DNA of 64,000 nucleotides from Lophium mytilinum (Eukaryota > Ascomycota > Dothideomycetes > Mytilinidiales > Mytilinidiaceae), in the NCBI GenBank assembly GCA_010093605.1, contig MU004194.1, positions 977,793-1,041,792 on the forward strand, read 5' to 3'. This document shows, one piece after another, positions 21,687-31,435 of this stretch. Below the pieces are notes generated by a model. The model was not told the DNA's origin. It saw only the letters and a list, made by a program, of their open reading frames with translations, and did not search any database. Positions within the stretch are counted from its first letter, which is position 1. Each line of letters opens with the position of its first letter. The translations under genes and the position numbers were made by a program.

Positions 21687-24600
21687 TCACTCTTGGTGTA
21701 GATTAGCCTTGGGACTTGAATGCTCGGCGCCCTCAGGCAACCTCAACGCATCTCCCTCGGCTCTCATCGTGTCGATCGAATCAATTGCCTCATCGGCTTC
21801 TACGCTGCTTTCCCCCACTGCTTTCGCCTGCCTGATCTGTGCTTCGTCATGCGCATCATCGCTGCTCTCATCCCCAACCTCCACCTCATCGTCATCCGAG
21901 TCATCTTCATCTGCAGATAGCTTCGGCCCCGCCTCTGGCCTCCTCTTGCGTTCAAAATCTTGAGCATGTGCATTGTGCAGTATCGTCCCTACTCTCGAGA
22001 ATCCGAGAGGTCCCGGTGATGGTCGGCCCGCACTCGAGGAATAAGTGCCGCGGCGGCGGCGATGGCCTGTGTTGGAGCGAGTTCGGGAAGCTTCGAGATC
22101 AACACCGCTAGTACGAGCTGCGGTGGCAACACGGCTGAGGGCAGACACAGAGGGAGATGGGCCCCCGTCTTGTTGGCCGGCCGTCGACGGATGATGTGAT
22201 GTGGGGCGGGTGGATATATCTGGGGAGCTTGTGACAGAAGGAAGCTCGTAGGGTAGAGGAATGTCTCTGGATGCTCGGAAGCGGCCGACGCTTTAAGGGT
22301 TATCAGTACGATTCTTGACAATATGTAGTTTTTAGGGGAGTAGAGAAGGGGCATACTTGGTGCAATGTTCGTTTTCGACGCGAAACACGCTCCACATGCC
22401 TCTTCGGAATACTTCAGAGAAGGCAACTACGAAGGACAGGACAGCAGAGTGCTGGAGCTCGATGGGATAAATGGCGTAGAATATCCAATTAAATCGAAGG
22501 ATAGGATCGAGGACCATTGCGACGTAATACATCCAAACCTTTTTATACCCTAGGGTGTCGCGGAGGAACCTGTTTTTGGCATATGGATTGCCGAGACCTG
22601 GGACATTAGTACTAGTATTGGAAGGCCGTGACTTCGTTGACTTACTCCAATCCATGATTACATCCCATATACCTAAGTGTGTCAGAGGCTTGGTCCCTAG
22701 TATATAGGGCGGGGAACTCACTGCAATAGATCGCATTGATTGTAGCAAAGACGATGAAAGCGGCACGATGGTGCGGCGTTTTGCCAATACGATAGATGCT
22801 CAAAGTCACGTAAAATAGGATGGTAGCGATATACTTCCCGCAATTCACCAGATGCGGAAATATATTCCTGGTATCGTAATAACGTCGGATGCATTGCAGC
22901 GCTCGCCAAACACCAGGTAGGGCGGCAAAGAACCCTAGAAGGCGAGAGTGCGTCGAGTTGCACTGACCGGGATTGTTCCATCCATTGGCGTAAAGGCAGA
23001 AGAAGAGTTCGATATTCTGTAATTCGCGTCAGAACCTGAAGAGATGCAATTGGGCTGGATACACATACTCCCATGCTGTATGTAAGGGAACAGAACATGT
23101 CTCCAAGGAAGAAGTCTCTGAACTCTACTGGATACAATCCAGCAAGAGCGAGTCGCCACTGTCTAACTTTAGTGAGCGTTATAGAAACGGGGATATATAC
23201 TAACCAGGGAGTAAAGGAACCATTTACGAGTTCGGTGGTAGAGCATCCGGGCAGGGAAAAACAATATTATCGCGGTGATGCCGATCAGAATGACTGGATA
23301 GTATATATACAGGGAATCACTTCCAAATTGGCTAAAGTTGAGCCACAGGAATATTCCAAGAAGAAACAAGAATGCGCAGGGAAGCTATGATCTGATGAGT
23401 ATTGGAGGAGGGTGGATTGATGTTATACTCACTTCAGCCAGTTGCCTCCAGTCAAGGTGGTGGCGGGTATCAAACTCGAAGACGAAAGCAAAATTAATTT
23501 TGCTAGTCTGCCAAATTCTGCAGACCAGGCAAAACAGTAGCATCAAGAACACCATGAGAAAGTATCCCGCGTAAATCTGCTGTACGTTAGCTTGCTGTAA
23601 TAATAGCATGTTCGAGGAATCGTTACCTGAAGGAGGTAGCTAGTGTCGAGTGCTAAAGTTCGATCGGATGATTGAAGTAGTTCCAGTCCGTAAACAAGAC
23701 CTTCTATCCCGAAGACCAGCCCTGCAGCTACCATAATACCGTTACGGAATGAGTTATCCGTAAAGTCACCGGCTCGGGCAGTCTTGATTCGCAGTTTTCC
23801 AACAGCCACTTTATGGTTGCCTTGTTCAAAGTAACGGGCATACAGATCTTCAACGGCATGTATGTAGCCATCCAATACTTCGCTTTGAACGAACCAAGCC
23901 TTGTTGACTTTTTCCGTCATGTAGCGCCCAGATGGCCTGGCATTCACAGCCTTGTCATATTTCTTTGTGATCTTGCGGAATGCTGTTCGGTTGAGTAGAG
24001 AATAGGATTTGAGCAATTCTAGTCCTCGGTAATACTCTTGGAGTGCAGTCTTGAGTTTCCTCTTGGCACTCCTGTATGGAACTTCGGATAGAACGGGTCG
24101 ACGAGAGTAGTCCCGGCGGTCATCTACAGGTTCCTTGGGTTGCAGTGCCGAGGGCGTTCCCAGCTCCTTCATTGCTTTGGTTCCCTTTCCAAACCGACCC
24201 GACTTCGCTGCTTCCAGGGCGGAGTCGAGGGGTTTCATCCAAGAAGCGTTCATGATTCCGCTCTTGTGATCTGAGTCTGAGCTTGACCCCGGGGCGTTAA
24301 ACAATAAGCTCTGGCCCTCCGAAAGCGTTTTCTTTTTGTTCAATTTCGCAGTCTGATGTGCAACTATCTCGTCCAAGCGACGATCTCGCATAATGTGTAA
24401 TTGCTCTCGTAAAACAGCTAAGCGATCAGTAGCTTCGTCCTCTTTTTCTTTATAGAAAGTCTCGATTTTTTCTAATTGAAGATCCAAGAAGTTGAAGAAC
24501 TCGGCTTGGCGAAAATCGAGTTCACGGTAAGATTCGAGCGGCAAATCTGGCACCCCTGTAGGTACTGATGTCCTTTTGGCGGACAACGAGAACATCCTCT

Positions 24601-25428
24601 TGACTAATGGGCGTGCCCCTTCTGTTCCTGGCATAGAATTTACCCGCTTCGGGGTGAATATACTCTTATATCTCTGAGGTAACGTAGACGCTTGACGATG
24701 TGGAGATTTCGTCTTGCCGACTTCAAAGGCATTGGACGCACTCGGTGGTAGCTGAAAAGGTGGCGCCTTCGCGCTTTTGGTGGGGACTCCGTAGGGCTGT
24801 TTGAGACTCGCATGGTCAGGATCTAGCGCGGGATCTGGCAGCTCCAAATCTGGCGGCTTCTGGTCTTTGCTGTGGTGTCTTTTATGGTCCATTCCCTGCG
24901 CCGTAGGACTCCCAATTATACTCCCATATCTTGTCATGTGTGGAAACCCCGGTTCGTCGTCCTCTCTCAATGGCTGCTCTTCCGGATCGCGCAAATTATA
25001 TCGAGCCTGCAGCGGGCTTTTCCCATTCCCCTTGGACTTCAGGCTAGAACTGCCATTGCGTATAGAGGCGCTCCTGCGATCCAGCGCACCTTCATGCCCA
25101 CCATGTTCACGCCCCGAACGTGAGCGATTCAAGAAGGAGTATGTCGGCGCGGTCGCAGAAGGGTCGGGGATGAGGGTGTTGCCTCTCTGACGGTTACGTG
25201 GGGTTTGGCTGACTGCTTTCACGGCTCGCGAGACATCTTTTAGCTTCTTCTTGCCCAACTGTAGAAACAAGACGTCAGCATCTGAGACCAGGGAATGAGG
25301 GCGGAAGTCGAACCTTGTAGTCGAGGTATTTGATCCTCCATTCTGGAACACAGTCCCGCTCAAGCTCCCTAGAAACAATTAGGGCTGCCTTGATCCCCTG
25401 GAGGAATTGCGTACTTTGCGAATTTCAT
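21687..25428 (-). CDS. SYG1: SPX-EXS protein, SYG1/XPR1-type phosphate exporter or sensor
   Basis: Ten exons (25428-25415, 25368-25314, 25258-23627, 23576-23433, 23384-23205, 23158-23069, 23016-22722, 22672-22646, 22597-22357, 22290-21687) give 1093 residues. The SPX domain begins with MKFAKELE and DYK at 1-23. It is interrupted by a long Ser/Pro-rich insert and resumes with the Lys-rich helix near 420 (inositol-pyrophosphate pocket region in this family). Membrane helices start near 520. The EXS domain carries FEFDTRHHLDWRQLAE, GLYPVEFRDFFLGDM, CNSTHSRLLGF, RYYDTRNIFPHLVN and DPILRFNW. The last 200 residues are an acidic, Ser-rich cytosolic tail. XPR1 relatives export phosphate; in fungi SYG1 is linked to G-protein signalling and phosphate balance. 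A 27-base exon and a CAGCAG acceptor are described separately. Confidence 0.93.
22646..22672 (-). other. 27-base micro-exon of SYG1
   Basis: The exon codes for the middle of SIWDVIMDWS, a conserved EXS block. It has a TTAG acceptor before GTATATGG and a GTAAGT donor. Both neighbours join in phase 1. Confidence 0.8.
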
Positions 25429-25910
25429 TTTGTCGTTGCTTTAGGTTTCCGCGAGGAAATGTACAGCGCCAGTAAGTTGGGTCCGACCTCGACACAACAG
25501 CGTCATTAGAGGTAGAGGTAGAGACGGTATGCAAGGAGCGTTGAGGGTATGTAGGTGGTGCCGCATAGGGACGCGTGAATTTCTCGCGACAATTGATGGC
25601 GAAGTTTCAGGAGTCGTGGAGGGACCGCATTCTGACAGGTGCGGGGGCCATCTCCCAATCCCTGCCCAAGCCGTCGGGACAACGTCATTTGCAAGGGCCC
25701 TTGAAAACCTGCACACCAGAAACAACATCGTGAATTCACAAATACCGTTACACCTCAACGCATCACTTGCACGTAGAAGCTGTCATTTTGTTCATGGTTT
25801 GATATAGATCTAATAGACTGGCGGGTCTGGTTGCAACTCGCCGTCGGCCATCTATCAAACGTCTCCCACCAGTCCCTGAGGCTTGGAAGTGAAGCTATTC
25901 TGCATCCTTT
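25429..25910. other. Intergenic: SYG1 promoter and CipC 3' flank
   Basis: No gene is recognised. Both neighbours are read from the minus strand. Confidence 0.5.
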
Positions 25911-26444
25911 CTACCAGTTCTGGTTCTGGATATGTTGTGGGCGGTCGTATTGGTTGGGGTCATACTGATCGGCACCCTGGTCCTGAACGTAATGCTGGTC
26001 GTACAGCTCCTCAGCGTTGCGCTTTGCTTGGCGCTTCGTCTTCTCCTTGTCGAAGTAGTCCTCGCCCTTGGTCTCGGCGAGTTTGTCGACCTCTGCGCCA
26101 GCAAAGCCAGCGAGGACCTCCTTGGCGAACTGGTGAGAGACGGGCTTGCCTGCTAAGCGTTAGTCAAGCGCCGGTGATGAGTGGACCGGAACGGCACGCC
26201 CGAGTGGACATACCCTCGTTGCGTTGGTGGTCCTCGAAGGCCTTGAAGCCGGCGAAAGCGGCGCCACCAGCTAGCACTTCGTGGCCGAAGCTTGCGGTGT
26301 TCTGCTGGTCCTCATTGTAGACCTGATTGTAGTTGTCCTGAGATTCTCCTGTACGCAAGCTCGCGGTCAGTCACGCCGCGCAATTGGAGAAGCTGGTAAG
26401 CGGGGTAGTAGAAGACAAGGGTGCATACCCCAACCGAAAGGCAT
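25911..26444 (-). CDS. CipC-like stress-response protein (DUF3759)
   Basis: Exons 26444-26429, 26348-26214 and 26149-25911 give 129 residues. The sequence follows the concanamycin-induced CipC family of Aspergillus closely: MPFGWGESQDNYNQVY, then HEVLAGGAAFAGFKAFED, GKPVSHQFAKEVLAGFAGAEVDKLAET and a charged end with QGADQYDPNQ. It is a small soluble protein without signal or membrane segment. The biochemical role is unknown in the family; expression is commonly raised by drugs, infection or stress. All three splice joints are in phase and fall in the first half. The upstream region holds a TATA-like box and an AGGGG stress element. Confidence 0.9.
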
Positions 26445-27199
26445 GATGTCTGATTTGAGAAGTTTGGTTTAGGTGAGATAGTGGTAGGTAGTAGTATGTC
26501 TGGTTGTTGAAGCAAGTGAGGAATTGTGATAGCAGGTCGACTGTCAAGCTGACGGCTCTTGCTATTTATCCTGCGTCTTGAAACCAGCTCGACCGCAGCT
26601 GTGCCCCTCTTTCGTCATCTAGCTCTTTCCAGCCCGTCCGGCGCATCGAAGACGTACACAGGTGGGGCACTTCAGCTGTTCAGGGTCCAATGGTGGTGGC
26701 CGCAGCATGGGGTGAAAGACCTCTGGACCGTGAGAGACAGTGGCATCTGCGTTAGCTCTAAGCGGGCTGGCACGCCGCTGAGGGGCATGCGACGTCAATT
26801 GGCTCCTGCGTCATGCTTCTGAAGCCATCATGCGATGGAGGTGAGGGGCGGATCCCTGTGAATGCTGCATCAATCGCGAAGCTTGGACGTCGAAGCACGC
26901 AACAAAGCTCAGCCAAGTGCTTGGTAGAAGCTTGACCCTGATGCAACACCTCGCAATTCCAAGGCAAGAAGTCGTCAGGGTGTCGCTGGAGTGCTGTGAC
27001 GTTGAAAACCATACGTAGGTTCAATTTGTACCGTGCTTGGAGATGATATGACGCTGCCCAGACGAAGAGATCAGATTCACAGTCGTAACCCAAGCTTTTC
27101 TGACAGCTTGGCAGGGAAGTTGTGCGGGAGATCTTCAGCGGGTGTGGAACCTCAGAAAGACGGCTACCATGCACGCAATAAGCTCGATATACGAACACA
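26445..27199. other. Divergent intergenic region, CipC / hydrolase-fold gene
   Basis: It holds the promoters of both genes. The long frame that begins near 27033 runs into the hydrolase gene but its first 70 codons show no conserved sequence. Confidence 0.45.
26604..26608 (-). promoter_or_regulatory. Possible stress-response element AGGGG upstream of CipC
   Basis: The plus strand reads CCCCT, 160 bases before the CipC ATG. A TATA-like ATAAAT string lies between them near 26563. This is a five-base match and so only suggestive. Confidence 0.25.
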
Positions 27200-27983
27200 A
27201 TGCCAGGTCGTCTTCCGAAGAAGGACGACTTTCTCTCCACAATCACACTCAGCATCACCCCGCGTACGTATTGCTCCTGCCTCTGACGCTCTCGTCGTAC
27301 TGACCTTACCAGCACCTCCCGCACACCCTCCAACTAACGTCCTGATCTTGCTACACGGCCTCGGTGACACCAACGCCTCGTTCACTACTCTCGGCCAGCG
27401 CCTATCCCTCCCCGAAACCGCCTGCATATCCATACAGGCCCCAAAGCCACTACCTTTCGACCTCGGTGGCTTCCACTGGGGCGATGACATCGTTTTCGAC
27501 CAAATGTCCGGCGAGATGGACGTGGACACTGGCTTCAAATCTTCTACGCGTCTAGTCCTCGATGATGTGATACGCAAAGGCCTGGTCGAGAAATGTGGGT
27601 ACAAGCCACGCGAAGTCGTAATCTTCGGATTCGCACAGGGCGCCATGGTTGGACTTCAAGTTGCTGCTGAGCTTATAGAGAATGAACTGGGCGGCGTGAT
27701 ATCTATCGGAGGTGTCATTCCAGCCGGCGCCCCTCTCAAGGCATTGAATGAGAAGAGCAAAACACCCGTCATCGTGTGCAAAGGCTCGAAGAACTCCGCC
27801 GTTACACCGAGTGCTATAACCAGATTGAAGGACACATTCGAGTTCACAGAGGTCAAGGAATGGAAGAAAATCGGGGATGGCATGCCGAGCAATCGAGACG
27901 AGATGCTGCCTATTATGCAGTTCTTCGCCAGGAGACTCCGAAGTGTAAAGGGAGTACCAGCAGGCAGCGTGGAGATAACCTGA
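27200..27983 (+). CDS. Alpha/beta-hydrolase-fold protein of the acyl-protein thioesterase/carboxylesterase family, triad residues absent
   Basis: Exons 27200-27263 and 27313-27983 give 244 residues. The fold is plain: NVLILLHGLGDTNASF oxyanion region, QAPKPLPF, GGFHWGDD and the nucleophile-elbow region near 127-132. That elbow reads GFAQGA where active relatives have GFSQGG, so the catalytic Ser is Ala. The usual acid position (near CKGSKNSAV) lacks the Asp and the usual His block (GMGH) reads GMPSN. The protein may therefore bind rather than hydrolyse. I chose the spliced start because MPGRLPKKDDFLSTITLSI followed by Pro-rich sequence matches the usual N-terminus, while the longer unspliced frame is not conserved. 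The intron is GTACGT...TTACCAG, 49 bases. Confidence 0.82.
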
Positions 27984-28407
27984 ATACGAAGAAAGGCTAA
28001 ATTTCTCTTTGATATCATTTAGCCTGCTCTTCGTCTAAGACGGGTTCTTCCCAAATCCTCACTCGGTACAAAGGGTATAGAGTATTCTGCCCCCATTTGC
28101 TGTGGAGCTTTGCCATTACGCTATCTCTCACGCCAAACAGTGAAACTAGTAAACATCCCTCCGGCTGTAGTTGTCTACACATGTGACACACTCGCAGATA
28201 CTAACGTTAGAACCATACTGGCAGAAAGTTATTTTTGTTTCCAATTGTTTTGTCACGTGCTATATGACCGGGGTCTCGAGGTTAGCAATGACGTTAGGCG
28301 GGGATCTCACAACACTTCTTCCAATGACAACAAATTTCTCAATTCCTCAACCCACGCCCCTAATTAAACATAACTCTCACCTCGGTAAATTCATATGCGA
28401 CAACAAA
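27984..28407. other. Intergenic: exopolyphosphatase promoter
   Basis: No gene is seen. The in-frame upstream codons before 28408 contain no conserved sequence. Confidence 0.45.
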
Positions 28408-29755
28408 ATGTCCATTCCGCGTAGATCACTCAGAACCTTCCTAATCACCGCAAAAGACGCCATTCGAACCGCTGTAGACAACAGCCAAAAGATTACGTTC
28501 GTGATTGGCAACGAATCAGCCGGTACGGCCCAATCAGTAGACTCTTTGTCACTTCCACTAATTTGTAGATCTCGATTCTCTAACCTGCTCGATCCTGTAT
28601 GCTTACCTCCGCTCAAGCTGTCCACCTCCTCATGCATTCACACCGCTCTTCGTCCCCGTCGCAAACATACCGGCCTCGGGGATACAGCTCCGTCCCGAGC
28701 TGCTTGCCCTTCTGCCCCACGCGGACATCGAGGAAAAGCATTTGATTACGCTGGATGACATACCCGAGCTATCTAGCATCAAGTCGAGATTACGCCCGGA
28801 GAATACCAAATGGATACTGGTGGACCACAATGCGTTACAGGGGACGCTTGGCAGCATATACTCGGAACGAGTCGGAGGAGTCATTGACCACCACGATGAA
28901 GAGAACAAGGTTTCGGCAGACACCGCTGATGAGCCTCGCATCATCGAGAAGGCAGGCAGCTGCACAAGCTTGGTCACAGAATACTGTCGTGGAGCATGGG
29001 ATGCCATATCAGATACGAAGCTGTCATCTGGCGCAGCTCATGCACAGGGCGACGAAGCGGTAGGAGATGGAGCGGTGAGAACCCTATGGGACGCGCAAGT
29101 TGCGCAGCTCGGACTGGCCAGCATCTTGATAGACACATCCAATCTGCAGTCGAAAGAGAAAACCACTGGACACGACGTCACCGCGGCTGAGTATCTCGAG
29201 GCCAAAATCATGGCCTGCACGCAGGTAGCCGGCGGATTTGACAGGACCAAGTTTTACAAGGAGATCGATACGGCGAAGAAAAATATTGGGGGCCTCAAGC
29301 TGCAGGACATACTAAGAAAAGACTATAAGCAGTGGACAGAAGGGGGTCTGAAACTCGGCATCAGCTCAGTGGTCAAATCCCTAAATTTCTTGCAGGAAAA
29401 GGCCCAAGCAGAAGCGAATGGGCGGTCCACTGCAGATGCTTTCTACTCAGCCGTGCGCGAATTCGCAGACGAACAGGAGCTTGATATGTACGCCATCATG
29501 ACAACGTCGACGTCCCCCGAGGGCAATTTCCAACGCGAGCTTCTACTTTGGGCATTCACGGCTGACACCGTAGCCACTGCCCAGAAGTTTGAAACGAATG
29601 CCACGGGTGAATTGGGGCTCGAGAGCTGGCACGGCTCGGACGGCAGGTCTCACGATGAGGACAGCGAGAAGGATTGGAGAAAGGTGTGGCGGCAACGCAG
29701 TGTCCAGCACAGCAGAAAGCGGGTCGCGCCGTTGCTCAGGGAAGCCATGAGTTGA
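28408..29755 (+). CDS. PPX1: Exopolyphosphatase, DHH-DHHA2 family
   Basis: Exons 28408-28522 and 28569-29755 give 433 residues. Family members release phosphate from the ends of polyphosphate. Motif I is GNESADLDS near residues 34-42, assembled across the intron (GTACGG...TTGTAG). VDHN is near 124 and the DHH motif in VIDHHDEE near 145. SILIDT (motif IV) and a DHHA2-type C-terminal domain follow. Length is near yeast Ppx1 (397). There is no targeting signal, so it is probably cytosolic. It is one of three phosphorus-related genes within 15 kb. Confidence 0.92.
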
Positions 29756-31435
29756 AACAAGCACCAGGCAGGTAAGCAGATATACGGAGTTCAGAGGGCG
29801 CGATACGCGCTCAGCACCGACCTCTCACAAGCTCGAAGTCGGTTTCGTCGGTCGAGGGTTCTGCAAGACACACCCGAGAGAGATGTGGCGGGAGATCAGC
29901 GGTCCGCTTGCTTGATTAGCAGCACGTTAGGTTCCAACGACAGGTTGGGCGATTCGCACAGTGGCCCAAAATGCAATGCACTGGATGCCCAAGAAGAAAG
30001 TCGATTGAGCGCTGAGGGTTTGTGCCGATCAGAGGGGACAGTGGAGATGCTGGGCTCGCAAACCCCCTTCCGCAAGACTCGTTTGGATGGCAGGCCTGTC
30101 CCGGAAATGGACTCGAAGCACGAGTAAGGGGCCAGGATGATTGGAAATGGAAGCAATGAAATCTTTAATCTACCTAAATCTAATCTTTTACGAAGGGAAA
30201 CGAATGGCTGGAGGCAGGTGGCAGTACGGGGAGACGCACGCAAGCGGGACCACGCCTGGAGAAAGCAGTACCATGTAGGCAGCCGGCAGGACGATGCCGA
30301 TGTCTAGTTCTTGCGCTGATACACAGATTCGGAGGGGTGCAGGCAGGGCGGACAGGTCTCGCCAGCGTCGGCCGTTGATTGCGCGCGGTCAATCGCACGC
30401 GGGTTTAGGTTTCAATCTAACGACGCGCCTCTGGATGCTTAGGGAAACAGTCGTTCTGCACTGGCGTGCAGGAGTGACAGGCTGGCTTGCATGCATCTCT
30501 CTGCCAGCACATCAACCTCGTGCAGGGCCGATCTGCCTGAACCACTGGCGACCCGCAACTTTGAGCGCCTGCGACGGCTTTCGTGCCGCGAAGGGGTCCG
30601 CAGAGGCCGTCGCGAAGGGGTCTGGAGAGCGACAAAAGGGACTGCTGTGGGCGCCGACGTCGGGCTGGGTCGCAGAAGAGGTCGCCAGGGCTGCCAGGCT
30701 GCTGAAGCCACCCGCGGCGGAATCTGGAGCTCGACAGCGCAGACTTGGCCGCGGACCAGGTGGCGGAGCGGGGATGGAGCCTGGTGGGCCTCCAGCTGCA
30801 CCGCCAGAAGAGCCTGAGGCCCGGCTTCAGTGGTGGTGAGCATCGTGGGATTGTTCTGCACCGCGTGGCCGTGGCGGACTGCAGGCAGCCCGAAGCGTCT
30901 GGGAGGGCTCCACGGTGCCTCTCTGTGTGGCCTGTCAGCGCCGGGCAGGCTTCGTGAACAGCGCAGCTTCGGCGTCGTGATTCGCGCGTGCCCACGCAGT
31001 GTGTGCTGGCCTGCTGCAAGTCATCGGCCTCCATGTCCAACCTCCCATGCCAGCCCTCTCCTGCTCGCGCTGAAAGGCCTCTCCAGGGCGGTCAGTCGCC
31101 ACCGCTGCCGTCCAATCTGCCTGCTCGCCGACGAACTTCTGCATCCTGCCATCTCGCTGTCGCCATCGCGTCGCATCGCCGCCGTCGCTGTGCCCGCGCC
31201 TGTGCGGTTGTCTGCTTGTGTCGAGTCAAGACACGCCGCCGCGTCTCGCCCTATCGATAACGGCGGCTGCCAGCACATCTGCCTCTCCACCACCTTCCAG
31301 CCAACTCCAACGCGACTCCGGCCATGCTGCCGTAGACGACGCTGCCCTGACAGCGCGCCCATTGCAATAGAGCCTCGCGATTCCTGATGGCGCAGCATGA
31401 TTAGAAGAAACGACCACTCCGCCTCGCCGGCGGCC
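29756..31435. other. 1.7 kb GC-rich region without a supported gene
   Basis: Open frames exist on both strands at once (for example 30294-30839 plus and 30417-31040 minus), which is a sign of GC-rich noncoding DNA. None shows a known motif. It may be a long 5' leader or promoter of the large gene that follows, or a noncoding RNA. Confidence 0.4.

Noticed and set aside
22975-22990. Apparent GTCAGT donor inside the EXS exon of SYG1
   Set aside because: Reading through gives NPGQCNSTHSRLLGF, which is the conserved family sequence, so it is exon.
27033-27199. Unspliced 5' extension of the hydrolase-fold gene
   Set aside because: The codons are not conserved in type and the spliced ATG at 27200 gives the usual family N-terminus.
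30294-31040. Frames of 181 and 207 codons on opposite strands in the GC-rich tract
   Set aside because: They overlap head-on, have no known motif, start in poor context, and fit chance open frames in GC-rich DNA.
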